From: Desulfotomaculum sp. | GTDB taxonomy: Bacteria; Bacillota; Desulfotomaculia; Desulfotomaculales; Nap2-2B | Direction: 5' to 3' | Assembly: GCA_003445555.1 (NCBI GenBank) | Contig: DMDI01000257.1 | Span: forward strand, 1-5,251 | Length of the DNA stretch: 5,251 bases | Shown here: positions 1 through 5,251 of the stretch, piece after piece | Position numbering within the stretch: the stretch's first letter is position 1 | Layout of the letters: each line of letters opens with the position of its first letter | Program-made: the position numbers and the translations under genes | The notes under the pieces: model-generated | The model's database searches: none | Seen by the model: only the letters and a program-made list of their open reading frames with translations | What the model was told of the DNA's origin: nothing

Positions 1-849
1 AACCTGCAGGAAGCCGCGACTTTGTTAAATGAGCGCGATTTACAATATACGGTACGGCAAGAATATAACGATATGGTACCGGCCGGTTACGTTATTAACC
101 AGGATATTGGCCCGAGTGATCCGCCGGTAAAACCGCCGCGCAAAATTTTACTGACGGTGAGTTTAGGACCAGAGTTGAGAGAAGTACCTGATTTATACCA
201 GAAAACCATAAATGAAGCCCGTTTAGAATTAATAAAATTAGACTTGAACTTAGAAGAACCGGTTAAAGAAGACTACCACGAACAAGTACCCAAAGACCTT
301 ATTTTTAAACAAACACCTAACCCAAAAGATAAATTGAAGAAAGGAGGCAAAGTCACTGTTTATGTTTCTCTGGGGCCTCCACCACTTTCTCCAGATAAAA
401 CTGGTGAAAATCAGGAAATTATTGTGCCTTCGTTAACGGGTCTTTCTATAGAAGAAGCGCGTAATAAGCTAGTTGAAAACGGTTTATCTTTAGACGAAAA
501 CTTCCGGTGGGAAACCAGTGAGCAATACCCTAACGGCAAAATAATTAGTCAGGAGCCGCCGGCAAACAGTAATGCGGCCAAAGAAACAAGGGTAAAAGTT
601 GTATTAAGCCAAGGCCCTGGTCCTTTACCCCGAGATGTTACGGTAGAAATACCTGTTCCTGATGATGGAATAAATCACGAAGTAAAAATAGAAGTAGCCG
701 ACGTAGCCGGAACCAGAACTGTTTATTTTGGTAATCACCTTCCGGGTGGTAAAATAGAAAAGACAGTTCGTTATTATCCCCATGGTTTTATACGGATATA
801 CCTTGACCAAAAATTAGTCGAAGAAAGGAATACAAAAACAATCAGGTGA
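1..849 (+). CDS. prkC: PASTA-domain Ser/Thr protein kinase (PrkC/Stk type), C-terminal extracellular part, 5' end cut by window
   Basis: The frame is open from base 1, so the gene begins outside the window; the TTG at 22 is internal. The visible 282 residues hold no kinase domain or membrane segment, which should lie upstream. There are three PASTA repeats of about 65 residues: residues 1-57 (incomplete at the start), about 60-127 (starts EVPDLYQKTINEA) and about 140-207 (starts IVPSLTGLSIEEAR). Each ends in a V-S-L/Q-G-P type strand. Residues about 212-282 form a further domain rich in alternating Val/Ile/Tyr, probably a beta domain outside the cell. In this family PASTA repeats sense peptidoglycan fragments or lipid II and control an intracellular Ser/Thr kinase acting on growth and cell-wall targets. 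The kinase identity rests on the PASTA repeats plus rsgA and rpe directly downstream, an order conserved in Firmicutes. A PASTA-type penicillin-binding protein is the alternative, but the neighbours make it unlikely. Confidence 0.88.
   Translation, partial: NLQEAATLLNERDLQYTVRQEYNDMVPAGYVINQDIGPSDPPVKPPRKILLTVSLGPELREVPDLYQKTINEARLELIKLDLNLEEPVKEDYHEQVPKDLIFKQTPNPKDKLKKGGKVTVYVSLGPPPLSPDKTGENQEIIVPSLTGLSIEEARNKLVENGLSLDENFRWETSEQYPNGKIISQEPPANSNAAKETRVKVVLSQGPGPLPRDVTVEIPVPDDGINHEVKIEVADVAGTRTVYFGNHLPGGKIEKTVRYYPHGFIRIYLDQKLVEERNTKTIR
844..849 (+). promoter_or_regulatory. Shine-Dalgarno-like AGGTGA that decides the rsgA start
   Basis: AGGTGA overlaps the kinase stop codon (TGA, 847-849) and lies 5 nt before the ATG at 855. 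An in-frame GTG at 846 is also possible, but the nearest upstream AAGGA (825-829) is 16 nt away from it. The ATG gives a protein starting MREGLVIK, close to the MPEGKIIK that I recall for the Bacillus protein, so the ATG is preferred. Placing the ribosome site on the stop codon would allow translational coupling from the kinase gene. Confidence 0.55.
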
Positions 850-854
850 ATTTT

Positions 855-1724
855 ATGCGGGAAGGGCTGGTAATTAAAATTACGGGGGGATATTATTATG
901 TTAAAAGCGGGGCTGAAACTTGGGTATGCACTTTAAGAGGGCGATTTAGACAAGAAAAAGAAAAAATTTTGGTAGGTGACAGGGTTCAATTAAAACCAAT
1001 TCAAGCAGCCACAGGGGTAATTGAAAAAATACTTCCCCGGAAAAATTCCCTGTTTCAACCTTCGGTAGCCAATATTAACCAAATAGTGGTTATTATTTCT
1101 TTGCAGGAACCCAAACCTAATCTGTACTTGTTAGACTGTTTTTTAGCCCAAACAGAACTGGCCAGAGTTAAGGCCGTGCTTTGCTTAAATAAAGTTGACC
1201 TGGGGAGGCAACAAGTCGATAACCTAATCCAGACCTACGGTTCTCTTGGCTACGTAGTTTTAACCACCAGCGCTAAAACAAAACATGGCTTAGCTGATTT
1301 AAGAAACGTTTTAAAAAACAATACTTCGCTTCTAGCCGGTCCTTCAGGGGTGGGTAAAAGCAGTCTTTTAAACGCCCTTATACCCGGCTTGTCCTTAGAC
1401 ACCAGGGAAATAAGCCAAAAACTAAAACAGGGAAAACATACCACGCGTTATGTAGAGTTAATTCTTACGCCTGATAACGGTTTAGTTGCTGATTCACCCG
1501 GTTTTTCCAGCCTGCCTCTTCCAGATATAAGCCAGGAAGAGTTGGCCCCCTGCTTTGTGGAGATTTATAAATATCAAGATAATTGTAAATATAGCAACTG
1601 CTTACACTTAGCCGAACCGGATTGTGCGGTGCAAAAAGCAGTTTTAGAAGGAAAAATCAATCCTTCACGTTACCAAAATTACCTTTTATTATTAAAGGAA
1701 ATGAATAAAAGAAAGAGGTATTAA
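855..1724 (+). CDS. rsgA: Small ribosomal subunit biogenesis GTPase RsgA (YjeQ/CpgA/YloQ)
   Basis: This is the circularly permuted GTPase that helps late 30S subunit maturation and is released on GTP hydrolysis. The 289-residue protein has an N-terminal OB-fold region (about 1-65). The GTPase motifs follow in the permuted order expected for the family: NKVD at 112-115 (G4), TSAK at 138-141 (G5), the P-loop GPSGVGKSS at 162-170 (G1), GKHTTR at 193-198 (G2) and DSPG at 213-216 (G3). The C-terminal zinc site is complete, with Cys244, Cys249, His251 and Cys257 spaced C-x4-C-x-H-x5-C. Length is normal for the family (about 290-300). I chose the ATG at 855 over the GTG at 846, which would add three residues, because of the AGGTGA site. 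The gene lies 5 nt after the kinase gene and 2 nt before rpe, so all three are probably cotranscribed. In Bacillus the homologue CpgA is a known PrkC substrate, which fits the pairing here. Confidence 0.97.
   Translation: MREGLVIKITGGYYYVKSGAETWVCTLRGRFRQEKEKILVGDRVQLKPIQAATGVIEKILPRKNSLFQPSVANINQIVVIISLQEPKPNLYLLDCFLAQTELARVKAVLCLNKVDLGRQQVDNLIQTYGSLGYVVLTTSAKTKHGLADLRNVLKNNTSLLAGPSGVGKSSLLNALIPGLSLDTREISQKLKQGKHTTRYVELILTPDNGLVADSPGFSSLPLPDISQEELAPCFVEIYKYQDNCKYSNCLHLAEPDCAVQKAVLEGKINPSRYQNYLLLLKEMNKRKRY
1714..1719 (+). promoter_or_regulatory. Ribosome binding site of rpe, supporting a GTG start
   Basis: AGAGGT lies 7 nt before the GTG at 1727, inside the last codons of rsgA. It supports the non-ATG start, which gives the standard family N-terminus MIKIAPSILAADF. 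Confidence 0.65.
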
Positions 1725-1726
1725 AA

Positions 1727-2413
1727 GTGATTAAAATTGCCCCTTCCATTTTAGCGGCCGATTTTGGACGCTTAAAAGACGAAGTAAAAAAAGTGGAGGA
1801 CGCAGGCGCTGACTACCTTCACATTGATGTTATGGACGGGCATTTTGTGCCCAAAATTACGGTAGGGCCGGATATTGTTAAGTGTTTACGCCCTCACAGC
1901 CGTTTGATTTTTGATGTTCATTTAATGGTAAAAGAACCTGAACGTCAAATTAATTCTTTTGTTGAAGCCGGGGCTGATTTAGTCACCGTCCACGCGGAAG
2001 CCTGTGCTCACCTTCATGGTGCGTTAACCGAAGTTAAAAAAAGAAACGTTAAAGCCGGGGTGGCCTTAAACCCGGCTACTTCTCCTGAAATTTTAAGTTA
2101 CATCCTTCCTTTAATAGATTTGGTAGTTATAATGACGGTTAATCCTGGTTTAGGAGGACAAACCTTTCTTAAGGAAATATTACCAAAAATTAAGGTGGTT
2201 AAAGAAATGCTCCTTAAAGCAGGTGTCCCGGTTGAAATTCAAGTTGACGGAGGCATTAATCCCCAAGTAGCTCCTTTGGCCGTAAAAGAAGGAGCGGATG
2301 TTTTAGTGGCCGGGGCGGCTGTTTTTGGCACCCCCAATCCTGCCGAAGCTATGCAAAGGATTCGGGAAAGCTGTAAAATTGGCCGCCAGTCATCGGACGT
2401 CAGTAGTCAGTAG
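1727..2413 (+). CDS. rpe: Ribulose-phosphate 3-epimerase
   Basis: The enzyme interconverts D-ribulose 5-phosphate and D-xylulose 5-phosphate in the cytoplasm, in the pentose phosphate pathway. It is a metal-dependent TIM barrel. The sequence opens with the family signature IAPSILAADF (4-13). The metal and catalytic residues are present: His32 and Asp34 in HIDVMDGHFVP, His65 in DVHLMV, and Asp174 in VDGGI. The phosphate-binding loops appear as MTVNPGLGGQ (136-145, with Leu where Phe is usual) and VAGAAVFG (194-201). It starts with GTG 2 nt after rsgA, behind an AGAGGT site. The 228-residue length is slightly above the usual 215-222. The last 12 or so residues (from about Gly219, ending SSDVSSQ) do not resemble a family C-terminus and are encoded by a degenerate 7-nt repeat, so the tail was probably gained by the repeat overrunning the original stop. 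The catalytic core should not be affected. Confidence 0.96.
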   Translation: MIKIAPSILAADFGRLKDEVKKVEDAGADYLHIDVMDGHFVPKITVGPDIVKCLRPHSRLIFDVHLMVKEPERQINSFVEAGADLVTVHAEACAHLHGALTEVKKRNVKAGVALNPATSPEILSYILPLIDLVVIMTVNPGLGGQTFLKEILPKIKVVKEMLLKAGVPVEIQVDGGINPQVAPLAVKEGADVLVAGAAVFGTPNPAEAMQRIRESCKIGRQSSDVSSQ

Positions 2414-2414
2414 A
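2387..2414 (+). repeat. Degenerate 7-nt tandem repeat (CAGTAGT-like) at the rpe 3' end
   Basis: Four consecutive 7-nt units can be read: CAGTCAT, CGGACGT, CAGTAGT and CAGTAGA. The third and fourth differ at one base; the first two are more diverged. The array supplies the final codons and the TAG stop of rpe. I see no second copy of the array in the window. Confidence 0.5.
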
Positions 2415-2431
2415 AAAACAAACTAAAATGA

Positions 2432-2450
2432 GGGGTTAAATTTAACGCCC
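2432..2450. repeat. Short palindrome between rpe and the rubredoxin-like gene
   Basis: The core GTTAAATTTAAC (2435-2446) is a perfect 12-nt palindrome. Flanking GGG and CCC extend it, with one unpaired G at 2447. As RNA it could form a hairpin with a 4-nt loop. The bases after it (TTAACAAAAGG) contain no T run, so an intrinsic terminator is not supported. It could be a protein binding site, a weak hairpin near the next ribosome site, or chance in AT-rich sequence. Confidence 0.35.
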
Positions 2451-2457
2451 TTAACAA

Positions 2458-2463
2458 AAGGAG
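2458..2463 (+). promoter_or_regulatory. Strong ribosome binding site of the rubredoxin-like gene
   Basis: AAGGAG lies 9 nt before the ATG at 2473. It is one of the two best Shine-Dalgarno matches in the window and is a main reason to accept this short reading frame as a gene. Confidence 0.8.
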
Positions 2464-2472
2464 ATAAAACCA

Positions 2473-2640
2473 ATGGCTACATGGAAATGTCAGGAATGCG
2501 ATAATATTTTGGAAAACCGGTGTAAGCCGGGAAAATGTAAGGTATGCGGAGCAACAAAAGATAAATTATTTAAGGAAGAACAGGAAAAAGGACAAAGGCG
2601 TAAAGGGGCTGTTACTGCTCAGGTAAACCCAAAGCCCTGA
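2473..2640 (+). CDS. RCKP-type rubredoxin-like small cysteine-rich protein (55 aa)
   Basis: This short ATG-to-TGA frame encodes 55 residues starting MATWKCQECD. Its five cysteines are Cys6 and Cys9 (CxxC), Cys17 in the RCKPGKC segment, and Cys22 and Cys25 (CxxCGA). The WKC-x2-C, RCKP and CxxCGA layout matches the small RCKP-type rubredoxin-like family that I recall from anaerobic Firmicutes. The two CxxC knuckles could bind one iron or zinc ion; Cys17 is a fifth thiol. Residues 29-45 are Lys/Glu/Arg rich, and the Ala/Val/Pro tail is probably disordered. There is no signal peptide or membrane segment, so it should be cytoplasmic. An AAGGAG site 9 nt upstream supports the start. It sits alone between rpe and miaB with spacers of 59 and 80 nt, so its place in the operon is uncertain. 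Its function is not known: electron carrier, iron or sulfide handling, and a simple zinc-ribbon role are all possible. Confidence 0.85.
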   Translation: MATWKCQECDNILENRCKPGKCKVCGATKDKLFKEEQEKGQRRKGAVTAQVNPKP

Positions 2641-2645
2641 AGTAA

Positions 2646-2661
2646 GCGGGGATAGCTCAGT
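2646..2661 (+). other. tRNA 5'-end-like sequence, no complete tRNA
   Basis: The 16-nt string GCGGGGATAGCTCAGT matches the layout of a tRNA 5' end: a 7-nt acceptor strand, T8, A9, GCTC of the D stem, then AGT. What follows does not continue a tRNA. There is no GAGC partner for the D stem, no GGTTCGA-type T loop and no TCCCCGC acceptor partner before miaB starts. It is either a remnant of a tRNA gene or a chance match. The rest of the 80-nt spacer (2641-2720) shows only a 6-codon frame at 2681-2701 without a ribosome site. Confidence 0.3.
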
Positions 2662-2720
2662 CCTCTTGCAATAAAGACACATGAATGAAGGGATAGAGTA
2701 AATAGGCAAAGGGAAATTAT

Positions 2721-4058
2721 ATGTCCAATATTAATTATTACGATATAATCACTTTTGGTTGCCAGATGAATGAATATGATTCGGGGGTAATGGCCGGCTT
2801 CTGTGAGGCGTTAGGTTATTTTCCGGCCGAAAGACAAGGGGAAGCCAACCTTATCTTAATCAATACTTGCTGTGTACGGGAAAAAGCTGAGAATAAGGTT
2901 TACGGCCTACTTGGCCGTTTGCGTAAACTAAAACAGGCTAACCCGGATTTAATTATTGGCGTTGGTGGCTGCATGCCCCAGCAAAAAAATATAGCCCGGG
3001 AAATAAAAAGCCGTTTCCCTTACGTAAATTTTATTTTTGGTCCCCATACCCTTTTTCAATTACCGCAACTCATAAAGCGGGCTAACGAAAACAAGGAAAC
3101 AATGATTGCCATTCAAGAAAACCCGGATGAAATAACCGAAGATAAACCGGTTAAGCAGGCTCGTATTGTATGCGCCTGGGTCCCGATTACCTTTGGTTGT
3201 AATAACTTTTGCACTTACTGCATAGTTCCTTACGTCCGCGGGCAGGAGCGCAGCCGCCGACCAGAGGCAATTCTTCACGAGGTCAGGCAACTAGTAGCCT
3301 CTGGTTATAAAGAAGTTACTTTATTGGGCCAAAACGTTAATTCTTACGGAAAAGACTTGCCTGTAGAAATTGATTTTGCTGATTTAATCTCTCAGGTCTG
3401 CCGGATTCAAGAACTTATACGCCTTCGTTTTTTAACTTCTCACCCCCGTGATTTTCACCAAAAGCTAATTGAAGAAATTGCCCGGCAGCCAAAAGTGTGT
3501 GAGCATATCCACTTACCTGTTCAAGCCGGGAGTAATAAAATTTTAACCAAAATGAACCGCGGTTATAGCCGGGAGGAATATTTAGCCTTAATTAAAAACC
3601 TCCGGCAAGCAATACCGCAAGCGGCTATTACTACTGACCTTATAGTTGGTTTTCCCGGGGAAACAACCGGGGATTTTCTGCAAACGCTTGATTTGATAGA
3701 AAAAGTACGTTTTACCAACGCCTTTACGTTTGTTTATAGCAACCGGTCAGGAACCCCGGCGGCAAAGATGCCTGATCAGGTGCCTGCCGAAGTAAAAAAA
3801 GAAAGGATTCAGGCCCTAATAAAAATTCAAAATGAAATTACGATAGCCGAAAACCAGGCCGAAACCGGAAAAATACACCAGGTGCTGGGGGAGGGAAAAA
3901 ACGAAAAAAACCCTTCTTTGCTGGCCGGCCGAACCGGAACAAATAAACTGGTCTTTTTTCCGGCCCGTAAAGATTTAACCGGCGAGTTAGTCCAGGTAAA
4001 AATTACCGCGGCCACTCTAACCCACTTAGCCGGGATAGCGCAGGCTGCTTTAGTTTAA
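2721..4058 (+). CDS. miaB: tRNA-2-methylthio-N6-dimethylallyladenosine synthase MiaB
   Basis: MiaB is a radical-SAM methylthiotransferase that turns i6A37 into ms2i6A37 in tRNAs reading UNN codons, using two [4Fe-4S] clusters and SAM. The 445-residue protein has the three domains of the family. The N-terminal domain (about 5-125) carries the auxiliary-cluster cysteines Cys14 (TFGCQMNEYDS), Cys50 (NTCCVREKAE) and Cys84 (GGCMPQ). The radical SAM domain (about 150-375) carries Cys160, Cys164 and Cys167 in GCNNFCTYC, followed by the family signature VPYVRGQERSR. The C-terminal TRAM domain (about 378-440) should bind tRNA. QMNEYDS and RGQERSR favour MiaB over the relatives MtaB and RimO. Length is typical. 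The start has only a modest AAAGGG site 7 nt upstream. The gene that makes its substrate, miaA, is the next gene downstream, so consecutive steps of one pathway are side by side. Confidence 0.97.
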   Translation: MSNINYYDIITFGCQMNEYDSGVMAGFCEALGYFPAERQGEANLILINTCCVREKAENKVYGLLGRLRKLKQANPDLIIGVGGCMPQQKNIAREIKSRFPYVNFIFGPHTLFQLPQLIKRANENKETMIAIQENPDEITEDKPVKQARIVCAWVPITFGCNNFCTYCIVPYVRGQERSRRPEAILHEVRQLVASGYKEVTLLGQNVNSYGKDLPVEIDFADLISQVCRIQELIRLRFLTSHPRDFHQKLIEEIARQPKVCEHIHLPVQAGSNKILTKMNRGYSREEYLALIKNLRQAIPQAAITTDLIVGFPGETTGDFLQTLDLIEKVRFTNAFTFVYSNRSGTPAAKMPDQVPAEVKKERIQALIKIQNEITIAENQAETGKIHQVLGEGKNEKNPSLLAGRTGTNKLVFFPARKDLTGELVQVKITAATLTHLAGIAQAALV

Positions 4059-4111
4059 ACAATTGTAGGTCAATCGTCCCAAAGACCATATAACATAAGA
4101 GAAGAGATACG

Positions 4112-5098
4112 GTGTTGCCTGAAAACATGCTGCCTCCTTTAATAGTAATTACCGGTCCCACGGCTACAGGAAAAAGCGCCCTTGGAGTAGAAGTAGCCAA
4201 ACAACTCAGGGGCGAAATTGTTTCCGCTGATTCAATATTAATTTACCGTTATATGAATATTGGGACGGCAAAACCTGCTTTGGAAGAACGGCAGGGCATT
4301 CCCCATTATATGATTGACCTTATAGACCCAGATGAAAAATATAGTGTTGCTTTATACCAAGGGCAGGCCACAAAATGCCTTGAAGATATAATTGAACGGC
4401 GTAAAATACCCCTGCTGGTAGGTGGAACAGGTTTATATATTCGGGCCCTAACCGAACATTATAACTTTCCAGGAACAGAAAACAATCATGAATTAAGGCA
4501 AAGCCTGATGCATCAAGCTCAAAAATATGGCCAAGAGGATCTTCACACGCGCTTAATCCAGATAGACCCTGCTGCGGCCGCCAGGATACATCCCCATAAT
4601 TTAAAACGGGTTATCCGGGCTTTGGAAGTATACTACCTTACCGGAAAACCTTTTTCTTACTTTCAAAGAAGGGACCAAAAGGGCAAGTATAACCTGATTA
4701 TGTTCGGAATAAATATGGAAAGGCAACTTTTGTACCGTAAAATTGAAGAACGGGTGGATAAAATGCTCCGTTTAGGTTTGGTAGAAGAGGTTCAAAATTT
4801 ATTAAACAAAGGTTACAATGTTGGATTAACTTCCATGCAAGCTCTGGGTTATAAAGAAATTATTGCTTATTTAAAAGGAGAAAACACTTTGGCTGAGGCA
4901 ATTTATCTCTTAAAACGTAACACCCGTCATTTTGCCAAGCGTCAATTAACCTGGTTTAAAAGGGATAAACGTATTTTATGGTTAAATATGGAGCAAGATA
5001 ATATTTCAGAAGTTGCCCAAGAAATTGCAGGAAGATATAAAGAAATGTCGAAGTTTTTTAAGATAAATATTTCCAACGGAGGCTTTTTAAATGATTAA
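4112..5098 (+). CDS. miaA: tRNA dimethylallyltransferase MiaA
   Basis: MiaA transfers the dimethylallyl group from DMAPP to N6 of A37 in tRNAs reading UNN codons, making i6A37, the substrate of MiaB. In the 328-residue protein the P-loop-like GPTATGKS is at 15-22. The catalytic region [17 protein letters not shown] follows at 39-55 (Asp40 matching the family general base). [10 protein letters not shown] is at 104-113, [13 protein letters not shown] at 160-172, and [17 protein letters not shown] at 269-285. The start is GTG at 4112, or possibly TTG at 4115, behind only a weak purine-rich stretch (AGAAGAGA, about 4099-4107). The ATG at 4127 has no ribosome site, so the upstream start is preferred with moderate certainty. 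It lies 53 nt after miaB; that gap shows no terminator or gene. Its last residues (SNGGFLND) are encoded by the ribosome site and first codons of hfq, giving an 8-nt overlap that suggests coupled translation. Confidence 0.96.
   Translation: MLPENMLPPLIVITGPTATGKSALGVEVAKQLRGEIVSADSILIYRYMNIGTAKPALEERQGIPHYMIDLIDPDEKYSVALYQGQATKCLEDIIERRKIPLLVGGTGLYIRALTEHYNFPGTENNHELRQSLMHQAQKYGQEDLHTRLIQIDPAAAARIHPHNLKRVIRALEVYYLTGKPFSYFQRRDQKGKYNLIMFGINMERQLLYRKIEERVDKMLRLGLVEEVQNLLNKGYNVGLTSMQALGYKEIIAYLKGENTLAEAIYLLKRNTRHFAKRQLTWFKRDKRILWLNMEQDNISEVAQEIAGRYKEMSKFFKINISNGGFLND
5078..5082 (+). promoter_or_regulatory. Strong ribosome binding site of hfq inside miaA
   Basis: GGAGG lies 8 nt before the hfq ATG at 5091 and within the last codons of miaA. 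Ribosomes finishing miaA would pass over it, which fits translational coupling, while its strength also allows independent initiation at a higher rate. Confidence 0.8.
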
Positions 5099-5251
5099 AA
5101 CGCAACTCAATCTTCAGGATGCTTTCTTGAACCAAATACGCAAGGAAAATATTTCAGTAACAATTTTCCTGGTTAATGGATTTCAATTAAAAGGAATGGT
5201 TAAAGGTTTTGATAATTTTACCATTATCCTGGAAAGCGAAGGCAAACAAAT
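5091..5251 (+). CDS. hfq: RNA-binding protein Hfq, 3' end cut by window
   Basis: Hfq is a ring-shaped Sm-like hexamer that binds small RNAs and mRNAs. The visible 53 residues cover the N-terminal helix ([14 protein letters not shown], 7-20) and the Sm1 motif ([25 protein letters not shown], about 23-47, key residues Gly30, Gly35, Phe40, Asp41, Phe43), ending in ESEGKQ. The proximal-face residues Gln9 and Phe43 are present. The rim reads RKEN, the form I recall for Bacillus Hfq, instead of the arginine-rich RRER of E. coli, a difference linked to weaker RNA annealing. The Sm2 motif with its YKHA segment should lie just past the window edge. The ATG at 5091 has a GGAGG site 8 nt upstream and overlaps miaA by 8 nt. 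The miaA-hfq order is widely conserved in bacteria. Confidence 0.97.
   Translation, partial: MIKTQLNLQDAFLNQIRKENISVTIFLVNGFQLKGMVKGFDNFTIILESEGKQ

Noticed and set aside
22..24. TTG at 22 as the start of a stand-alone PASTA protein
   Set aside because: The frame is open to base 1 and the preceding residues (NLQEAAT) fit the first helix of a PASTA repeat, so this is an internal codon of a longer gene.
2666..2698. A sigma-A promoter upstream of miaB, with TTGCAA at 2666-2671 as -35
   Set aside because: No TATAAT-like box lies at 16-18 nt from it; the nearest AT-rich candidate (ATAGAG) is too far and a poor match.
2681..2701. A 6-codon leader frame (MNEGIE) upstream of miaB
   Set aside because: It has no ribosome site and no regulatory codon run; frames this short are expected by chance.
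2641..2720. A complete tRNA gene between the rubredoxin-like gene and miaB
   Set aside because: Only the 5' end resembles a tRNA; D-stem partner, anticodon arm, T arm and acceptor partner are absent.
4059..4087. A hairpin or terminator between miaB and miaA (ACAATTGT palindrome; GGTC with GACC)
   Set aside because: The palindrome is only 8 nt, the GGTC/GACC stem is 4 bp with an 11-nt loop, and no T run follows either.
625..4200. Minus-strand open frames of 60-76 codons (625-810, 1250-1444, 3060-3290, 3827-4015, 4003-4200)
   Set aside because: All but the last lie wholly inside well-identified plus-strand genes, and the last overlaps the ends of miaB and miaA; none encodes recognisable motifs or has a convincing context.

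Overview
The window is a compact, all-plus-strand stretch of bacterial chromosome. It carries seven protein genes, two of them cut by the window edges: the 3' part of a PASTA-domain Ser/Thr kinase (prkC/stk type), rsgA, rpe, a small cysteine-rich RCKP-type rubredoxin-like protein, miaB, miaA, and the 5' part of hfq. The sequence shows good Shine-Dalgarno sites (AAGGAG, GGAGG), GTG starts, moderate-to-low GC, and a Hfq with the RKEN rim and LESEGKQ segment seen in Bacillus-type proteins. Together with the prkC-rsgA-rpe order these point to a Firmicute. The RCKP-type protein, which I associate with anaerobic Firmicutes, suggests a strict anaerobe of the Clostridia, perhaps a Desulfotomaculum/Peptococcaceae-like lineage. 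That last step is inference.

Layout. Positions 1-849 hold the extracellular part of the kinase: three PASTA repeats, the first cut at its start, and a C-terminal domain. The rsgA gene (855-1724) follows after 5 nt, and rpe (1727-2413) after 2 more, so these three look cotranscribed. Positions 2387-2414 hold a degenerate 7-nt repeat that forms the last codons of rpe. A 59-nt spacer with a short palindrome leads to the rubredoxin-like gene (2473-2640). An 80-nt spacer before miaB carries a 16-nt string resembling the 5' end of a tRNA, but no complete tRNA. The miaB gene (2721-4058) is followed after 53 nt by miaA (4112-4098+1000, i.e. to 5098), and hfq starts inside the end of miaA (8-nt overlap) and runs off the window.

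How the genes work together. MiaA adds the dimethylallyl group to A37 of tRNAs reading UNN codons, and MiaB then adds the methylthio group, so the two make ms2i6A37 in sequence. RsgA matures the 30S subunit and Hfq binds RNA, so most of the window concerns translation and RNA. The kinase is a cell-wall sensor known in Bacillus to phosphorylate RsgA (CpgA). Rpe links the pentose phosphate pathway to central carbon metabolism. In many Firmicutes mutS and mutL lie between miaB and miaA; here they do not.

I see no mobile element, CRISPR array, complete RNA gene or convincing intrinsic terminator. I found no evidence of a new biological system: this is mostly conserved housekeeping sequence, with a few small irregularities between genes.
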